64,000 bases of DNA, taken from Candidula unifasciata. Taxonomy: Eukaryota > Mollusca > Gastropoda > Stylommatophora > Geomitridae. The position numbers were made by a program, and so were the translations under genes. This document shows, in pieces, positions 1 to 13,100 of this stretch. The stretch lies in assembly GCA_905116865.2 (NCBI GenBank), contig CAJHNH020000236.1:379501-443500 (forward strand), written 5' to 3'. Position 1 is the stretch's first letter. The number at the start of each line of letters is the position of its first letter. Under the pieces are notes generated by a model, which did not search any database, was not told the DNA's origin, and saw only the letters and a list, made by a program, of their open reading frames with translations.

Positions 1-190
1 AGTAGCCTAACGACACTGCTCGGGTAAAATTTGGACACAATACTCTAGATAAGTAGACAAACACAGTTTTTGTTCTTAGCTCGGCTACTGCTTGAAACGA
101 CACACACTAAAAAAGCAACAATAACAAAAAAAGATTATATTGCAGATAAGCATTCACACTACCACTTAAGAGTATCCATTCAGTGATTCA

Positions 191-457
191 TCAAAGGTCA
201 ATATATGGGTTTTCTGTCAACTCAGTAGAAATTATCACATCTGTATCTTCTAGAGTTTCCTTGTTATTCACTAACACATTATGCTTGTTCCCAACACTGA
301 TGACAGACTGAAGATCCGAACTGTCATTCTGCTCCTCATTTGATATGTTTTTGATAGGCGCATGAATATTTCCAGAAGCTGTTACTGTTTCTGAATGATT
401 CTCTAATAAAGCACTAGCTGCTTCAAGAGACAAGCTGGCTTCTTCTCTGTCCGGTTC
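191..457 (-). CDS. LMTK: LMTK exon 11: C-terminal 88 residues
   Basis: Acceptor TTTCAG|GAA joins in phase 0 to exon 10. Begins EPDREEASLSLEAAS and ends NPYIDL then TGA. Composition matches the exon 10 tail. The final I-D-L fits a class II PDZ-binding end. No polyadenylation signal seen in the 190 bases that remain. Confidence 0.85.
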   Translation of the reverse strand, partial: EPDREEASLSLEAASALLENHSETVTASGNIHAPIKNISNEEQNDSSDLQSVISVGNKHNVLVNNKETLEDTDVIISTELTENPYIDL

Positions 458-3400
458 CTGAAACTAACAAGTCAATTGTGTTAATTTGTTGCAAATGATT
501 GTGCACAAATTCAACTGTTTTAAATAGGTGGACGCCCGGCTCTCTAGCGTAGTTGGCTAAACCGGATTGCGCGGAGACCAGGTGATGAACTCCTTGTGGT
601 CCGGGTTCAATCTCGGGGGTGGGCAGGAAAGCCACATTTTCTCCCAGATTTACATTATTTACAATGGAATCAAGGCCGAAAGATTGCGATATCCATAATA
701 CCGAGCCTAAGGGTTAACAACTCATGGCTTCTGGATACTAAAACAAACAAATAGGTGGACAGTGATATTTATTTGGGCGAAATATCAAAATATACGTTAT
801 ATGGGATAAATTTAAGCAAGGCAAAGAAACAAGAGAAAAGTCTTAACAACCGTTGCTTTCTACAGTTATTAGACAGACAATGACAATATAATGGGCACTA
901 AGAAGAAGCGTGCACAGAATCACCAAACTGGCATTAAATGGATTAGAGAAAACAGGACGCCCAAAAGAGACCCTCAGAATAAAAGTAATGATGGAGGCCA
1001 AAGGTGCTGGACTGAATTCCATCCATGATATCCAAACAACTGCACAGGATAGAATAGAATGGGAAAATATGCCGTGAGCACTAATTGACACAACAAGGGT
1101 GTTGTAAAGTACCAAAAAAAAAAAAAAGCAAAGGACCCCTTTCCACACGTACTGTGCATATAGCACCAGACCTATATTTTATAGGTCGTGGCATTCAGTG
1201 TGCGACATGGTCAACATCGCACGGGTTGTCTTTACTTTCCAGGACTTTACCTGGTACTAATTTGAAGCTGAGTTGACCTAGAGCCAAGGTCATTTTTAAT
1301 AATCTGCCAGGACCTGAAAGGGGAGATGATGCATATTAAAACAAGCCAGCATGCTTCCAGGGCCTGTAAGGGAAGCAAAATAATGGTAATTCTGTAGCTA
1401 ATCATGCATGTCGTAAAAGGCAACTAACTCTTTCAATGCCAGAACTCTTTTCATCCGAATGGTTTTGTACTTTACTGTAACAAAATGAAAAGATTTTCTC
1501 CATGAATCATCCCATATACTGAGCATCTAATTCATCATGGTCTTCCATGTAATAAATATTCTGCTGTGGGTTACTGTTCTTTTTCTTTTGTAAACTCTGC
1601 AAAGGAATCAGGGTATTAAAACTTGCTAATTTACATAACCCTAAACATCAACAGCAGCTATTGACTATCACATTACCTCTTTGGAAGACTTGCTGGAGCG
1701 CATGCTCTGCTCAGATGACACCGGTGAGGTTGATGCAATCTGCTGCACTGATCTCTCTTGGCCAGATGGAAGTAAAGGTGAGAACGGAGGAGAGGCTGGT
1801 GGTGACAAAGGTGTTGCATGTGTAACAGAGGAAGATCTAACAGCTGAAGTCATGACCATTGGTGGACTTGCCAATCCATCCAAAGAAGAATCTGTCTCGA
1901 GACTATACTTCCCCATGAGGGAGTAAAAGTTTTTTTGATTTGCACTGGATACTGGCATTATGATTGGGGATTGTAGCTGCGATAGCAAACTGGAAACCAA
2001 AGTTTCTCTTGATGAATCAGTACTTTTGGAAAGCGGTGATAATACTGAGCTTAAAGAAAATTGTGTGCTAATGTCTGAGTACACAGAAATGCTTGACTGT
2101 GATGGAAGATGCATTGGCTGACTGAATGTTGTTTCTTCTGACTGCGATGGGGGACTTGCGCCACTTGCAATGCTTTCAGAGTCAATATCCATGGACCAGT
2201 CAGAAACATCATATTCTCTGACAGAATTCTGCTGATGCGATGAATGTTGAAGACTCAAGTCTTTTCCAATTAATGAGTCTCCATAGAAGTCATCCCATTC
2301 AAAACTATCCCCACCAAACATCTCCTCATATCGAACATCCAAAGAGCTGGTTTCTGATGGTGTATAATTTGACTCCTCGTGGAAATCTGGCATGGGCGGA
2401 TGCTCAGGGATGGTTTCCAGTGGAAGGATTTCAAACACCCTTGGTGACTTCAATCCTCTGGACAAATATATCTCACTGGCAATTTGCAAAGCCTGTTCAT
2501 CAAAATCAACAGGGGAAGAAGGTTCTGGACTAACAGTAGTATCTGAATCTGGATCAATTGCTGTATTATCTGGAGATGATGTCTGAGGCGGCCCTGAAAT
2601 GGCCTCATCTGAAATATATTCTTGCTCATTTTCAAAGTTGCTGTTGAAAGCATCTTCTGATTCAGAGTCAACCGGACTCTGTGAATCTTCCCTGCAGTGA
2701 TCATTATGAATATCAACACTTTTGAAATTTGATGATTCATCTGCAGCATCTTCAGGGTCTTCAGTAAGACTGATTCGACTGCATCGATACAGATTTGATT
2801 GAAATGCTGAAGGCCCTTCATCTAGCTCTTCATCATCATCACCTTCTTTGCATGTTTCACTGAGAGCTGTCTCTTGAATGTAATCACTAGAATCACTTAA
2901 ACCAACTTCAGTGTTGTTAGTGGTATAATTAGTAGGACCTTCTGTCATGCTGGAACTATGGATGCTAGAATCTACACTCTCTGTCTCAATATGTCTACTG
3001 GTACTTACCTCTTCCTGTACTATCAATTTGTCACTATCCTTTAAGGAAGATATTCCATGAACATCCGAATAATCAGAGAGGATTCTCTCACGTAATTGTT
3101 CAGATGGACTATCTGCATGCCCATTTTCCGTTTTCACCAAGTTAAAACTGCTGTTACATTCGTTGTGGTCATCTATAATGCCAAAAGAATGAGGAAGCTT
3201 CTCTCTATTCACACTTTCAAGATGTTCATGTGAATCTGCAAAAGACTCTGACTGCAGGAGTGAAACACTGTGAACAGCGTCTGTATTATCACTGCTGACA
3301 TGACAAGTGGAATCAGACACATTGCTGGGCAGAGATATAGATTCCATCTGATTGTCAATCGCAGACTGGTCATCATATTGATTAGATATAACTGCTTCTG

Positions 3401-6400
3401 CAGAAAGCATCTCTCTGGATGCATCCGCCATGTCCAAGCTTGATCCACTTTCATCAATCTCCAGACCTGGAACCAAAAGCGCTGAAGACGTGAAGTTATG
3501 ATCCTGAGCACTGATAAATACATCCTGGTTACTGTCAGATAAAGGTTTTACTTCTGGGTACACTTGAAGATTACTGAGCTTACTGGATTCTTCTATACTA
3601 GCTTTTATGGCATCATACGAATTGACACGATCAAACAGATTAGAGCACCCTGATATAGAATTCACACCATCAACATCAAAGGGGGAAGTGGAAATATGAA
3701 GATCACTAAATTCATTTCTGTCACTATTCACATGTGTAATACTATCAACATAAGGAACAAGCTCAGAAAATACATCATCTGTACAACAGAAACCATCAGA
3801 AGATGTCATATTATTTTCCAGTATGAAAGCATTATTATTGCACAGTTCATCTTCATGAACACCATTTGTCTGAACAAGTGAATCAACAGCAGTAGGAACA
3901 TAAGGTTCAAAATCTGTACAACTGATATCATGATGTTCAGGTGATGTTTGGACAAAATCACTGAAATCATCTTCCCTTTCATGAAATGGTAAAATGAACA
4001 ATATATTATTATTATTTCCAATGCTGTTTTCCCCTGGACTGAATGAGTCTTTCAGTGTATCATCAATTGACTCGTGGATAGACAATCCTTCAGAATCAAG
4101 GGATAAATCTCCATCAGCGATGCTGAGTTCTTTAAGTGTGTCATCCTGGATGCCAGAATGGCCACGCATTTCATCCACTGTTATGTATTCACTGCTTGGA
4201 GATGAGTGAGGTGAGTAAAACTGAGATGCAGAAACTGATCCCTTGGACGCCACCAATAGACCATCTATCATCTGCTGCTCTAGTGACACATCAGGTCTAT
4301 CATGATTTAGAGGGGTAGACATTCGTTTCACTTCATTCTCTTGTATGACCTGGCATGGAGAAGCACTAAAAGAACCATTCTGCTCAATTCTGCTTAAAGT
4401 GTGGTCTGCAGAAGTGAGAACATGCTGCACTGAAGACTTTGGAACAGCAAGGTCTCTGGAAGAAGAAACTGGAGTGAGATAACTATCAATTTCCAAAATA
4501 ACATCATCTCTCTTGACCCCATCTGGCATACCTATCTCACTAGAAAAGAAAGATGGCTTCTCTAAATGAAAATCTACAACAGTGGTGTTGGCCAGGGCTG
4601 ATGTATGTTCTACACTGATGTTTGCCTTTTTTTCTTGGTTTGGCTGCAGATGATTCCATTTCTGATCAAAGTCAGACGTGCCTGAAATGACATCGGAATT
4701 AATTTTCAGCTGCTCAAGAATACGATGAGCTTGCTCCACTTGTAGTCTCTCTGATGGCTCCTCCCAGCACTGTATCATAACTGACCACCTGGGGAGAAGA
4801 CCAAATAATGTGGACTCATCACAACAGTCAACTAAGTTCTTTAGCAGGGTAACCAACCCAAAGCTGAGATGTAGTGACCTTTACTCCCATACATGCCAAA
4901 TGAAAATTGTATCTACTTCTTCTTCTTGGTGTCACTGGCTGTAAACTCCAGCATAAAGTTCTGGTTATATGTCCACTTCTGGATGTTGGTCTTGTTCCAG
5001 AACTTGAGTTTTGTATGCACATCTGTTTTACAAATCTGTGCAGACTACTGGTTCCTCCCATCTCAGGTGGATGCACTCCTACTCTGATGAAAACACCCAT
5101 AATCAGTCACCTTTTATGACATCCTTGTTAGCGGGGCAATGAGTCTGCCCCCCCCCCCCCAAAAAAAAACAATTGGGCTCTAAAGCCCAAATGGGGAGAA
5201 AAAGAATGTTTCAAGAAATATAAAATAGTTACATTAGTAAATTAGCGGCTGGCAGAACAGTTGCTAGTATGCTTGCCTGCTGCCCTTACAGTCATAGGTT
5301 TGAATCTCCACTGAACCAGATCGTTAATATGTTCTGAGAAGCAAAGGTGGCATGATATTAACTAAATCCCACATGGAGAGTGCTAATTGGTCTATAAAAG
5401 TATCCCCCATATGCCGAATACACATCGATTGTACCACATCCTTACCTGTATGGATTTCAAGTTACTTTGTAACCGTCAGGGGCCCCAAAGTATCCTTGCA
5501 GTTGAAGGGGATTTCTAGGATTTGCAATTCTCATTCAAATAGAGAATCTTTGCACTTTGTGTCACCAGATGTTAATCACCCAGTGTGCAATCTAGTGGAG
5601 TTCAACTTCACTTACTCCAATTTGCCTCACGACACAGAAACTAGACCTTTACTTATATGCATCTGATGAGATGCAGGAAAAAATGCCATGCAATTAATTG
5701 TGCGATCTATTTTCAGTGTCTTCTTTGGCTATCCTCCGACTAACGGTCGGTAAAGATAGCGGCCGCAAAATATCCGCTCGAGCCGCAGTCACGTGCCAGT
5801 TGCGCACTTCCGGCTACTTAATTTGCGGTTTTCCGCCAACAACCGCTACATGGCACCCACGCCGTTCACGCGGCGTGGATTGGGGCTAAACTAGATGGCT
5901 AGGACTCACGAGCAGCAGCTTCCGCATCTCCTGCAGCCTTGCTCGTAAGTCCTAGCCATCTAGTTTAGCCCCGATCCACGCGCTCACGCGGCGTTGCGGC
6001 CACGTGGCTGTGGCGGAAAACTGCAAATTAAGTAGCTGGAAGTGCGCAATTGACACGTGACTGAGGCTTGAGCTGATATTTTTCAGCCGCCATCTTTACC
6101 GACCAATAGCCGGAGGATAGCCTCTTCTTTATTTAAATTTGAGTGTTTTGACTATCTTAACATTTTTTTTTAATCGATTAAATTGTTGCTTCTTTATTTT
6201 CTCTCTGGCACAATGTCTCTTACTAATTAAATTGTAGCTTCTTTATTATCTCTCTGGCACAATGTCTCTCACTAATTAAATTGTTGCTTCTTTATTATCT
6301 CTCTGGCACAATGTCTCTCACTATCTGTAGACTCTCTGAGACTACTGTTCATTAATCGCTTCATGTTATTCTTCCATTTCTGTCACTGTCTATCTCTTAC

Positions 6401-7102
6401 TTGCTTGCCTTCAACATTGAAACACACCAAGCAATACCATTGTTTGATTGCAGCTTCTTTATCTTCTTCTTCTCCATTCACCTTTAAATTGGCAGTTGGC
6501 ATGTTGTGATTTACAGCTAGCTTGTGATATCTGCATCTTTCAGCTCAATATAACCAATAGTCAACTCCTAATAAGTTGCTTTGTATACCTTAAAAGCTGA
6601 AAGCAATTGAGCAAGAGGTAGACAGTGATACAATTGGAGATAACATCAATAGAAGGATGAACAGCAAGCAGTCTGAGAGAAGGAGGTATTCATGGCAAAA
6701 GACAGAACACGTTAGAGATTCATTGACTGATGGCAAAGAGTTCAAACAAACTCACATTTTGACCTTGAAGGGCAGTTTGGGGTTCAAGTTTACGTCTGCT
6801 GGTAAGATGAGCCTGTCCTGCACAACATTCTGTAACACTCCTTCATCTGTTAGACAGTCATAGGGATGTTCGCCCAGAGAACATATCTCCCATAGTAAGA
6901 TGCCAAAAGACCTATAGAACCACAGATGTTAAAGTTTCCATATAAGTTATATGTAAGTTCCAAATAAGCAAAATATAATGTCTGCACAGTGGTCTGATAC
7001 AAAACTGTCTGCATTTCAAGCAAAGCTGGTATGTTGGAATTATTAAACTGTATTTATAACCCTTTAGCCACAGATGCCAATCTCAGACACCCCAACCCTC
7101 CC

Positions 7103-7133
<31 letters not shown>

Positions 7134-10100
7134 ACTTTAAAAAAAGAGAGAATAAATTTTACATTATATAAACAATTACTTATCATCATCACCAATTTCG
7201 ACTATCAAGTGTTGTGTGGAGGAAGTCGGCAATCTTCTTGATGGATAGCTCTAGCTTCTGTCATTCCGCATTGATATATAATGTCTTCAGTGTCATCAAT
7301 CCATATTCAGCTTGGAGGCCAACTTGCTTACACAACATTTAGGTGTTGCACCTGTGTCGGCAGCAGTGGCTGCATTTTAACAATTCAAATGAATCTGGTG
7401 CTGCTCGTAAAGTCTGACTGACAGCAGCATTTCTCACTAAGTCTCGAATGGTTGAGTTGGCAGCTTTCTTCAGGCATGGTATCTCACAGATGTTTATTTT
7501 ACACAGCACTGGCAGCACAGAGCTAATATTAATATTTATAAGCATTTATTCATTCATTCAGTGTCCTACAGTACCATTATATATCAGATCCCCTGTGTTG
7601 GTTCTGGGGCCCTATTATAGGAAAAACAAAAACAGACCCACTGCCTACCCAAAAGAATGCTGTGAGAGTCGACTAACTGGGACCTTCTTTCAAAGTCCGA
7701 GTACATCTGCCTGAGAGGCAAGGAACCAGCAGTCTGCATACAAATTAGTCAGATCATGTCAAACGGATGCACATACAACACTCAGGTTCTGGAACAGGGC
7801 TCCAGTCCAGAAGTGGACGAACAACCAGAACATTTCACCGGAGTTTACAGCTGGTGAACGCGAAGAAGAAGCAGATTATCAGATAGGGCTCGAGGTCTAT
7901 TTCTCCATGTCATTCTATCCTCTGCAATCACTTTGATACCACGGATGAAATCCAGTCTAGCACCTTTGGCTACTCTCATCAATGTTCACCTTAGGGTTTT
8001 TCTTGGAAGTTCTTGTTTTCTTAATCCCTTTATTTCCTATTTCGTTTGATGTCTTTAGAAATGTATTCTTCTTGTTTGGTTTCACTTGAAATAGATTACC
8101 TTTATCTTCAATGTTGTCTCTAGTATGAACTTCACTGTCTATTATAATTCAATCAGTGACCTTTACAGTAAAAACTGAATTCCCGTTAGAACTGAAAATA
8201 TACAATCTGGTTCTAAAATTTAGATTGGTATTTACCAGAAGTAAGAAATTAAAAGATTGTAAGCACTGGTTTTATGAGGACTCACCACATATCTGACATT
8301 TTGTTACTCTTCTGAGAGGTCCAAACACCATCCATCTGGACAAGGGTCTCTGGTGCCATCCACCTCACAGGTAGCAACTCACTGCCAGTGTTGAAATACT
8401 CATCCTGCATTCAGAACATGAAGAAACCAACAGTCTGTTCAATGCACTTGTATCTACATGTAAGCGTCAACTATCGTAATGGCAATTTGAACTGCTGCAG
8501 GTGTCTGCAAGGGGGAATTTGTTTACTGATGGTGTTTCCCGTGTGGTAAAAGAGGAAGCAAACAAAGAAGTTCCCCGTGTGGGCTCTCACTGGGTTCCTG
8601 TGGGGCCTCCATTTTGAAGGGGAAAAAAAGAATAAGACCCCAGCCCCATAAGAAATATGTCACAAATAAGGTGTTCGCTGAAACTGGATATCAGTCTAGC
8701 TGTAAACCGCAACATAATGTATCAACCATAGCTTAAAGGCAAACTCAGAAGAAGTACTGATGGTGTTGTATCAAAACCAAATGATGATATTTACTCATGT
8801 CAATTCACCAGGTGCCATGACATCTCCACAAAGATGACCTGCAAAGAGTTTACAAGACTCCTTGTCTGTAGCCTTGGCTGTACATTCCTCTCCTGTTGTT
8901 TGTTCATCTTATGATGTTATCCTCCACCTGTCCCTGTATTGGTTCTGGGACCCCATTTGGGGGAAAGGGTGGGGAGAATAGACCCATTGCTATCTGCATG
9001 TTTAAACAGTTATTCCCCATATGGGTTCCGGGGCCGTGTTATAGGGAAAACAAGAATAGACCCACTGCCTACCACAAGCATGTCTTAAAAGTCGACTAGC
9101 TGAGAGCTTTCTTCAAAGTCGGAGTGCATCTGCCTGAGAGGCAAGGAACCAAAAGTTTGCATACAAATAAGTCAAATCTGTCAAACGGATGCACACACAA
9201 CACTCAAGTTCTGAAACAGGACTGCAGTCCAGAAGTGGATAAAGAATCACAACTTTCCATCAGAGTTTAAAGCTGGGGAACGTGAAGAAGAAGAAGAAGA
9301 AACATAAGTCAAGACAAGAGTGCCTGACAAGAGTGTCTCACAAAGCATGAACACCACTGCTCCAGCACAGATCAACAGACACCTGAGCCTCACACTATTC
9401 ACAAAAATTTCAAATCTCTATCATTACTGTAGATCTTGTAATCTAATGCGGCTGAGCCTGCTCAAACTTGATTCCAGGATTTACTGCCAAAATATCAGAA
9501 CTTACCTTAAACAGACTGTCTGAGATACCATAGTCTCCAATTTTTAAAGTATAATCGGACATGACCAGACAGTTCCGGGCGGCCAGATCACTGGATGCAA
9601 GACAAAAAACACATGATTAACTAACAACAAAAATAAGCATAAAGTTAAAAAAAAATTATACTCAGTTATATTTTACCGTAGCAGAACAATGAACAAAACT
9701 TAGTCTCATGAGAATACAATAGCCCATCATCATGTGCCCTGAAAATAAACATTGGTGCTCATGTTTCACCATCTCACAAAATCACCAAAATCACAAGCTG
9801 TGGTTTGGTCATGACAGGAAGGTCTACTTAACTAAATTTGAACTTAACTTCCTTGGAGAGCCAGCAAGGAAGTCAATGAAAAAGGTCTCTGGTAATGGCA
9901 TCCGTCAGTCCCGGGGGACAATGGAGATGTGCCGCTGGCTTTGGGAACAGCATCTGCTGTGACTGTAAAGTCCGATACGGGAATGGCAGTCTTTGCCACA
10001 CAGGATACACACAAAATCAGATACTCCCTTGTTGTGAGGCAGTTTTACTCTCCGGTGCCTCCTCTCCACAGCTCGTTGTGTTCGGTTTCTTTCGTCTCTA

Positions 10101-13100
10101 CTAGCAAAGAATTAATATGGATGCCATCTCTCTGTGTGGGTTCCAGGGTCCCATTTTGAGAGAAAGAAGAATGGTCCCACTGTCATCAACAAATATACTG
10201 TAAAAAGGTGAATAATTAGGAGTTTGCTGAAATCAGATGTGTTGGACCAAAGGTGCAGATGTTGAAGCCTAGCTGTAAACCACAATACAACTAGCCAAAT
10301 ACCCTTTTAAGGGTAAATGTGGAGGGAAAAACCTGTCAATTCAGACATTTGTAGCATAAGCTTTTCAGCACCCGGGAACTTACAATATGTTGAAAAATTA
10401 CTATTCTAAGGCACACAGTTCCTTACTTTTCTTGCTTCATTCTTTGTTTTGTTTTTATTTTTTCTCTCAGTTGTTAATATAACTTCTTCTGTCCCAGATC
10501 TGTACTTTTAAATTCCATAATTTTCTGTGTGGGCTCTGGGATCCAACTTTTGGTTGGGGGGGGGGGGGGGGGGGATGACCACTGTCTCCTAACAAGCATG
10601 TTGTAAGGCTCGACTAATTAGGGATGTTTCCTTCAAAGGCAGAGTGCATTTGCCTGAAAGGCGAGGAACCAACAGTCCGCAAACAAATAAGAAAGATCAG
10701 TAAAACAAATGAAGATACAAAACCCAGGTTCTTGAAAAAGACTAAAAGTCCAAAAGTGGACTGACAACCATACCTTTCTGCCGCAGTTTACGTGAAGAAG
10801 AAGAAAAAGAAATTCTAAAAAGACTAAAACATTGTTGCTTTGTGGTAAAAAAGCTTTGGGACAGAAATTAAGAAACTATCTGGGGTTGAGAGTTAGGTAG
10901 ACAAAAGACACCAGCATTCATGATACATGAATGAATTATAAAGTTAAGTCACAAGGAAAACAATGGCTGTTAAAGCATTAAGTGTTGAGTTTTCAGATAC
11001 ACTATGACATAATAAGTGCAGGTTGACAAGACTACCCTGGTGACACAGATATTTGTCAGTTGAGGCTCCAACTTCACTGTAGATAGGTCACCCCATAACT
11101 GCTCTGTTCCTGTGCCAGTGGAAATCAAACATCCTTCACTGTTCAATTTTAAAACTAGAGAAAAACGTGTTAGCCCTAGCAAAATCTTGAAGCTTGCAAA
11201 TGCTTAGTAAAAATGTATAAGATGTGCCATTACTAATAGTCCCACGCCACAAATGCACCTTACTGTTGGCGTAAACAGTCAATCATTGATAGCCATCACT
11301 GCACAAAAGCCATCGTCGGTGACAGAGCACACAGGTAACCATTACATGCTCCCTACTCGTCTCCCCCCCCCCCCCCACAAAAAAAAACCACTTTGCTGAA
11401 GTAACTGGAGGAAGAGAAGAAGAAAGTGTGACCATTAATTCCCTTTTCTGGCAATTCCCACAGAATCATCAAAACTACCTGCCAACCATTTTAAGAGGCT
11501 AGCTTAATCCCAGAGCTGTACTGGTTGTTAATAATAATACTAATCATGCTGCAGCTGTAGGGCAAGCTCACTAATCACTACGCCACTGGGCTCGGCAGCT
11601 TGACTAACAAACAAAGCTTAATCAGAGAAAACAGCAAAACAAGACACCTACTTATGTATGTAATCATGTCTGTGCAGACAAGCCAATCCTGATGCTGCAC
11701 CCAAGGCAAAACTAACAAGTCTGTTTGAGGCTATAAGTGAATCAACATCATGTCTGTGTTTCATTAAGTAACTCTTCAGATTACCCTGAAACACACAAAA
11801 TGATGATAATCAAATAGCAGTATTCCCCATGTGGGATCTAAGGCCCCAATTCTGGTGTGGGTGTGTGTGGGAGGGTGGGGGACATCAAGTACACTGCCCT
11901 GCTAACAAGCATTCTCATAAACAGCAAACAAGGTTTTTAGGGGTTGGCTGAAATCAGATGTGTTGACCTAAAGGCACAGATATTGCAGCCTAGCTGTAAA
12001 CCACAAAATAATGTGTCAAGTGCCCTTCGAAAGGGTGAATGCATAAGAAGAATTAGCAATACAATGATATGCCATGTAAGGAACAGGAAAAAGAAGTTGT
12101 GTTCAAGCAGCTGTAAAAAAAAAAAACATGCACAAATAGACAAAATTATTATAAATACTTATTAAAAAAACAAATCCGACCGAGCAAAAACAACACAGTT
12201 AACTAATAAAGTAAAGTAAACTTTTCTACATTTCAAAACAGCACTACATGGTCGCCTATAGCGAAACTAGGTATGTTGGAATTATGATACTTTATTCAGG
12301 CCCCTAAGCTTCCCATGTGGGTACCAGGAACCTATTGTGGGGGAAACAAAAACAGACCCACTGCTTTCCCAACAATTGACTAGCTGGGTGCTTCCTTTTA
12401 AGTCAGAGTGCATCTGCCTGAGAGGAAAGGAACCAACAGTCTGCATACAAGTAAGTCGGGTCTGTAAAACAGATATGCACACAAAACTCAGGTTCTGGGA
12501 CAAGACTAATGTCCAGAGGTTATCGAACAACCAGAACTTTGCAACAGAGTTTTACAGCCCATGAACACGAAGAAAACCCCTAAGCCACAGACCCCAACAT
12601 ATGCTGTTAGCCCCCATAATCTTATAGGCCAATCAGCCCCTGATGGATAATGCGATCAATATTAAGCTGGTTACCTTTAATTCTCACAATAATTATTGCT
12701 GCCCATTTTCAGCTAGCTTGACTGGGAAGCCCAGAAAAAATTAAAAACATCCCTACATTTAAACATAAGACCACCGGGCCACGGGCAAGAGTATGTGCCA
12801 CTGCGCCACAAAAAAATAACTGCAGGTATTTAAAAATATACACAAATAGCAAATAAAATGGTCTGTCTACGTAGAAAGAATACCCTGTGGCACCAAACCA
12901 TATAAGGCATACACCAACAGAAAAGAAGGATTTTAAGAATCATGCTGCCCAAGAGCAAGATAGAAAGTTAATACGAAAGAAACTCTACAAAAGCACCATG
13001 TGGTTATGGCCGTGGCTGCCAATAGAGCAAGAAGCAGGACCTTATCCCTCCCTCAACACTCAATCACTGCCACCTGTAAATAAGGTTATATTCTGATTCA

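Noticed and set aside
534..620. Functional tRNA gene
   Set aside because: A and B boxes are present but the head continues into a SINE body with a target duplication, and does not close into a clean cloverleaf by eye.
2301..2320. PP1-binding RVxF motif in the LMTK tail
   Set aside because: Candidate sites such as SPRVFE and SPVDF do not match the motif properly.
1681..4318. Plus-strand open frames opposite the large LMTK exon
   Set aside because: Shadows of the coding strand; no splice or start support and no recognisable protein.
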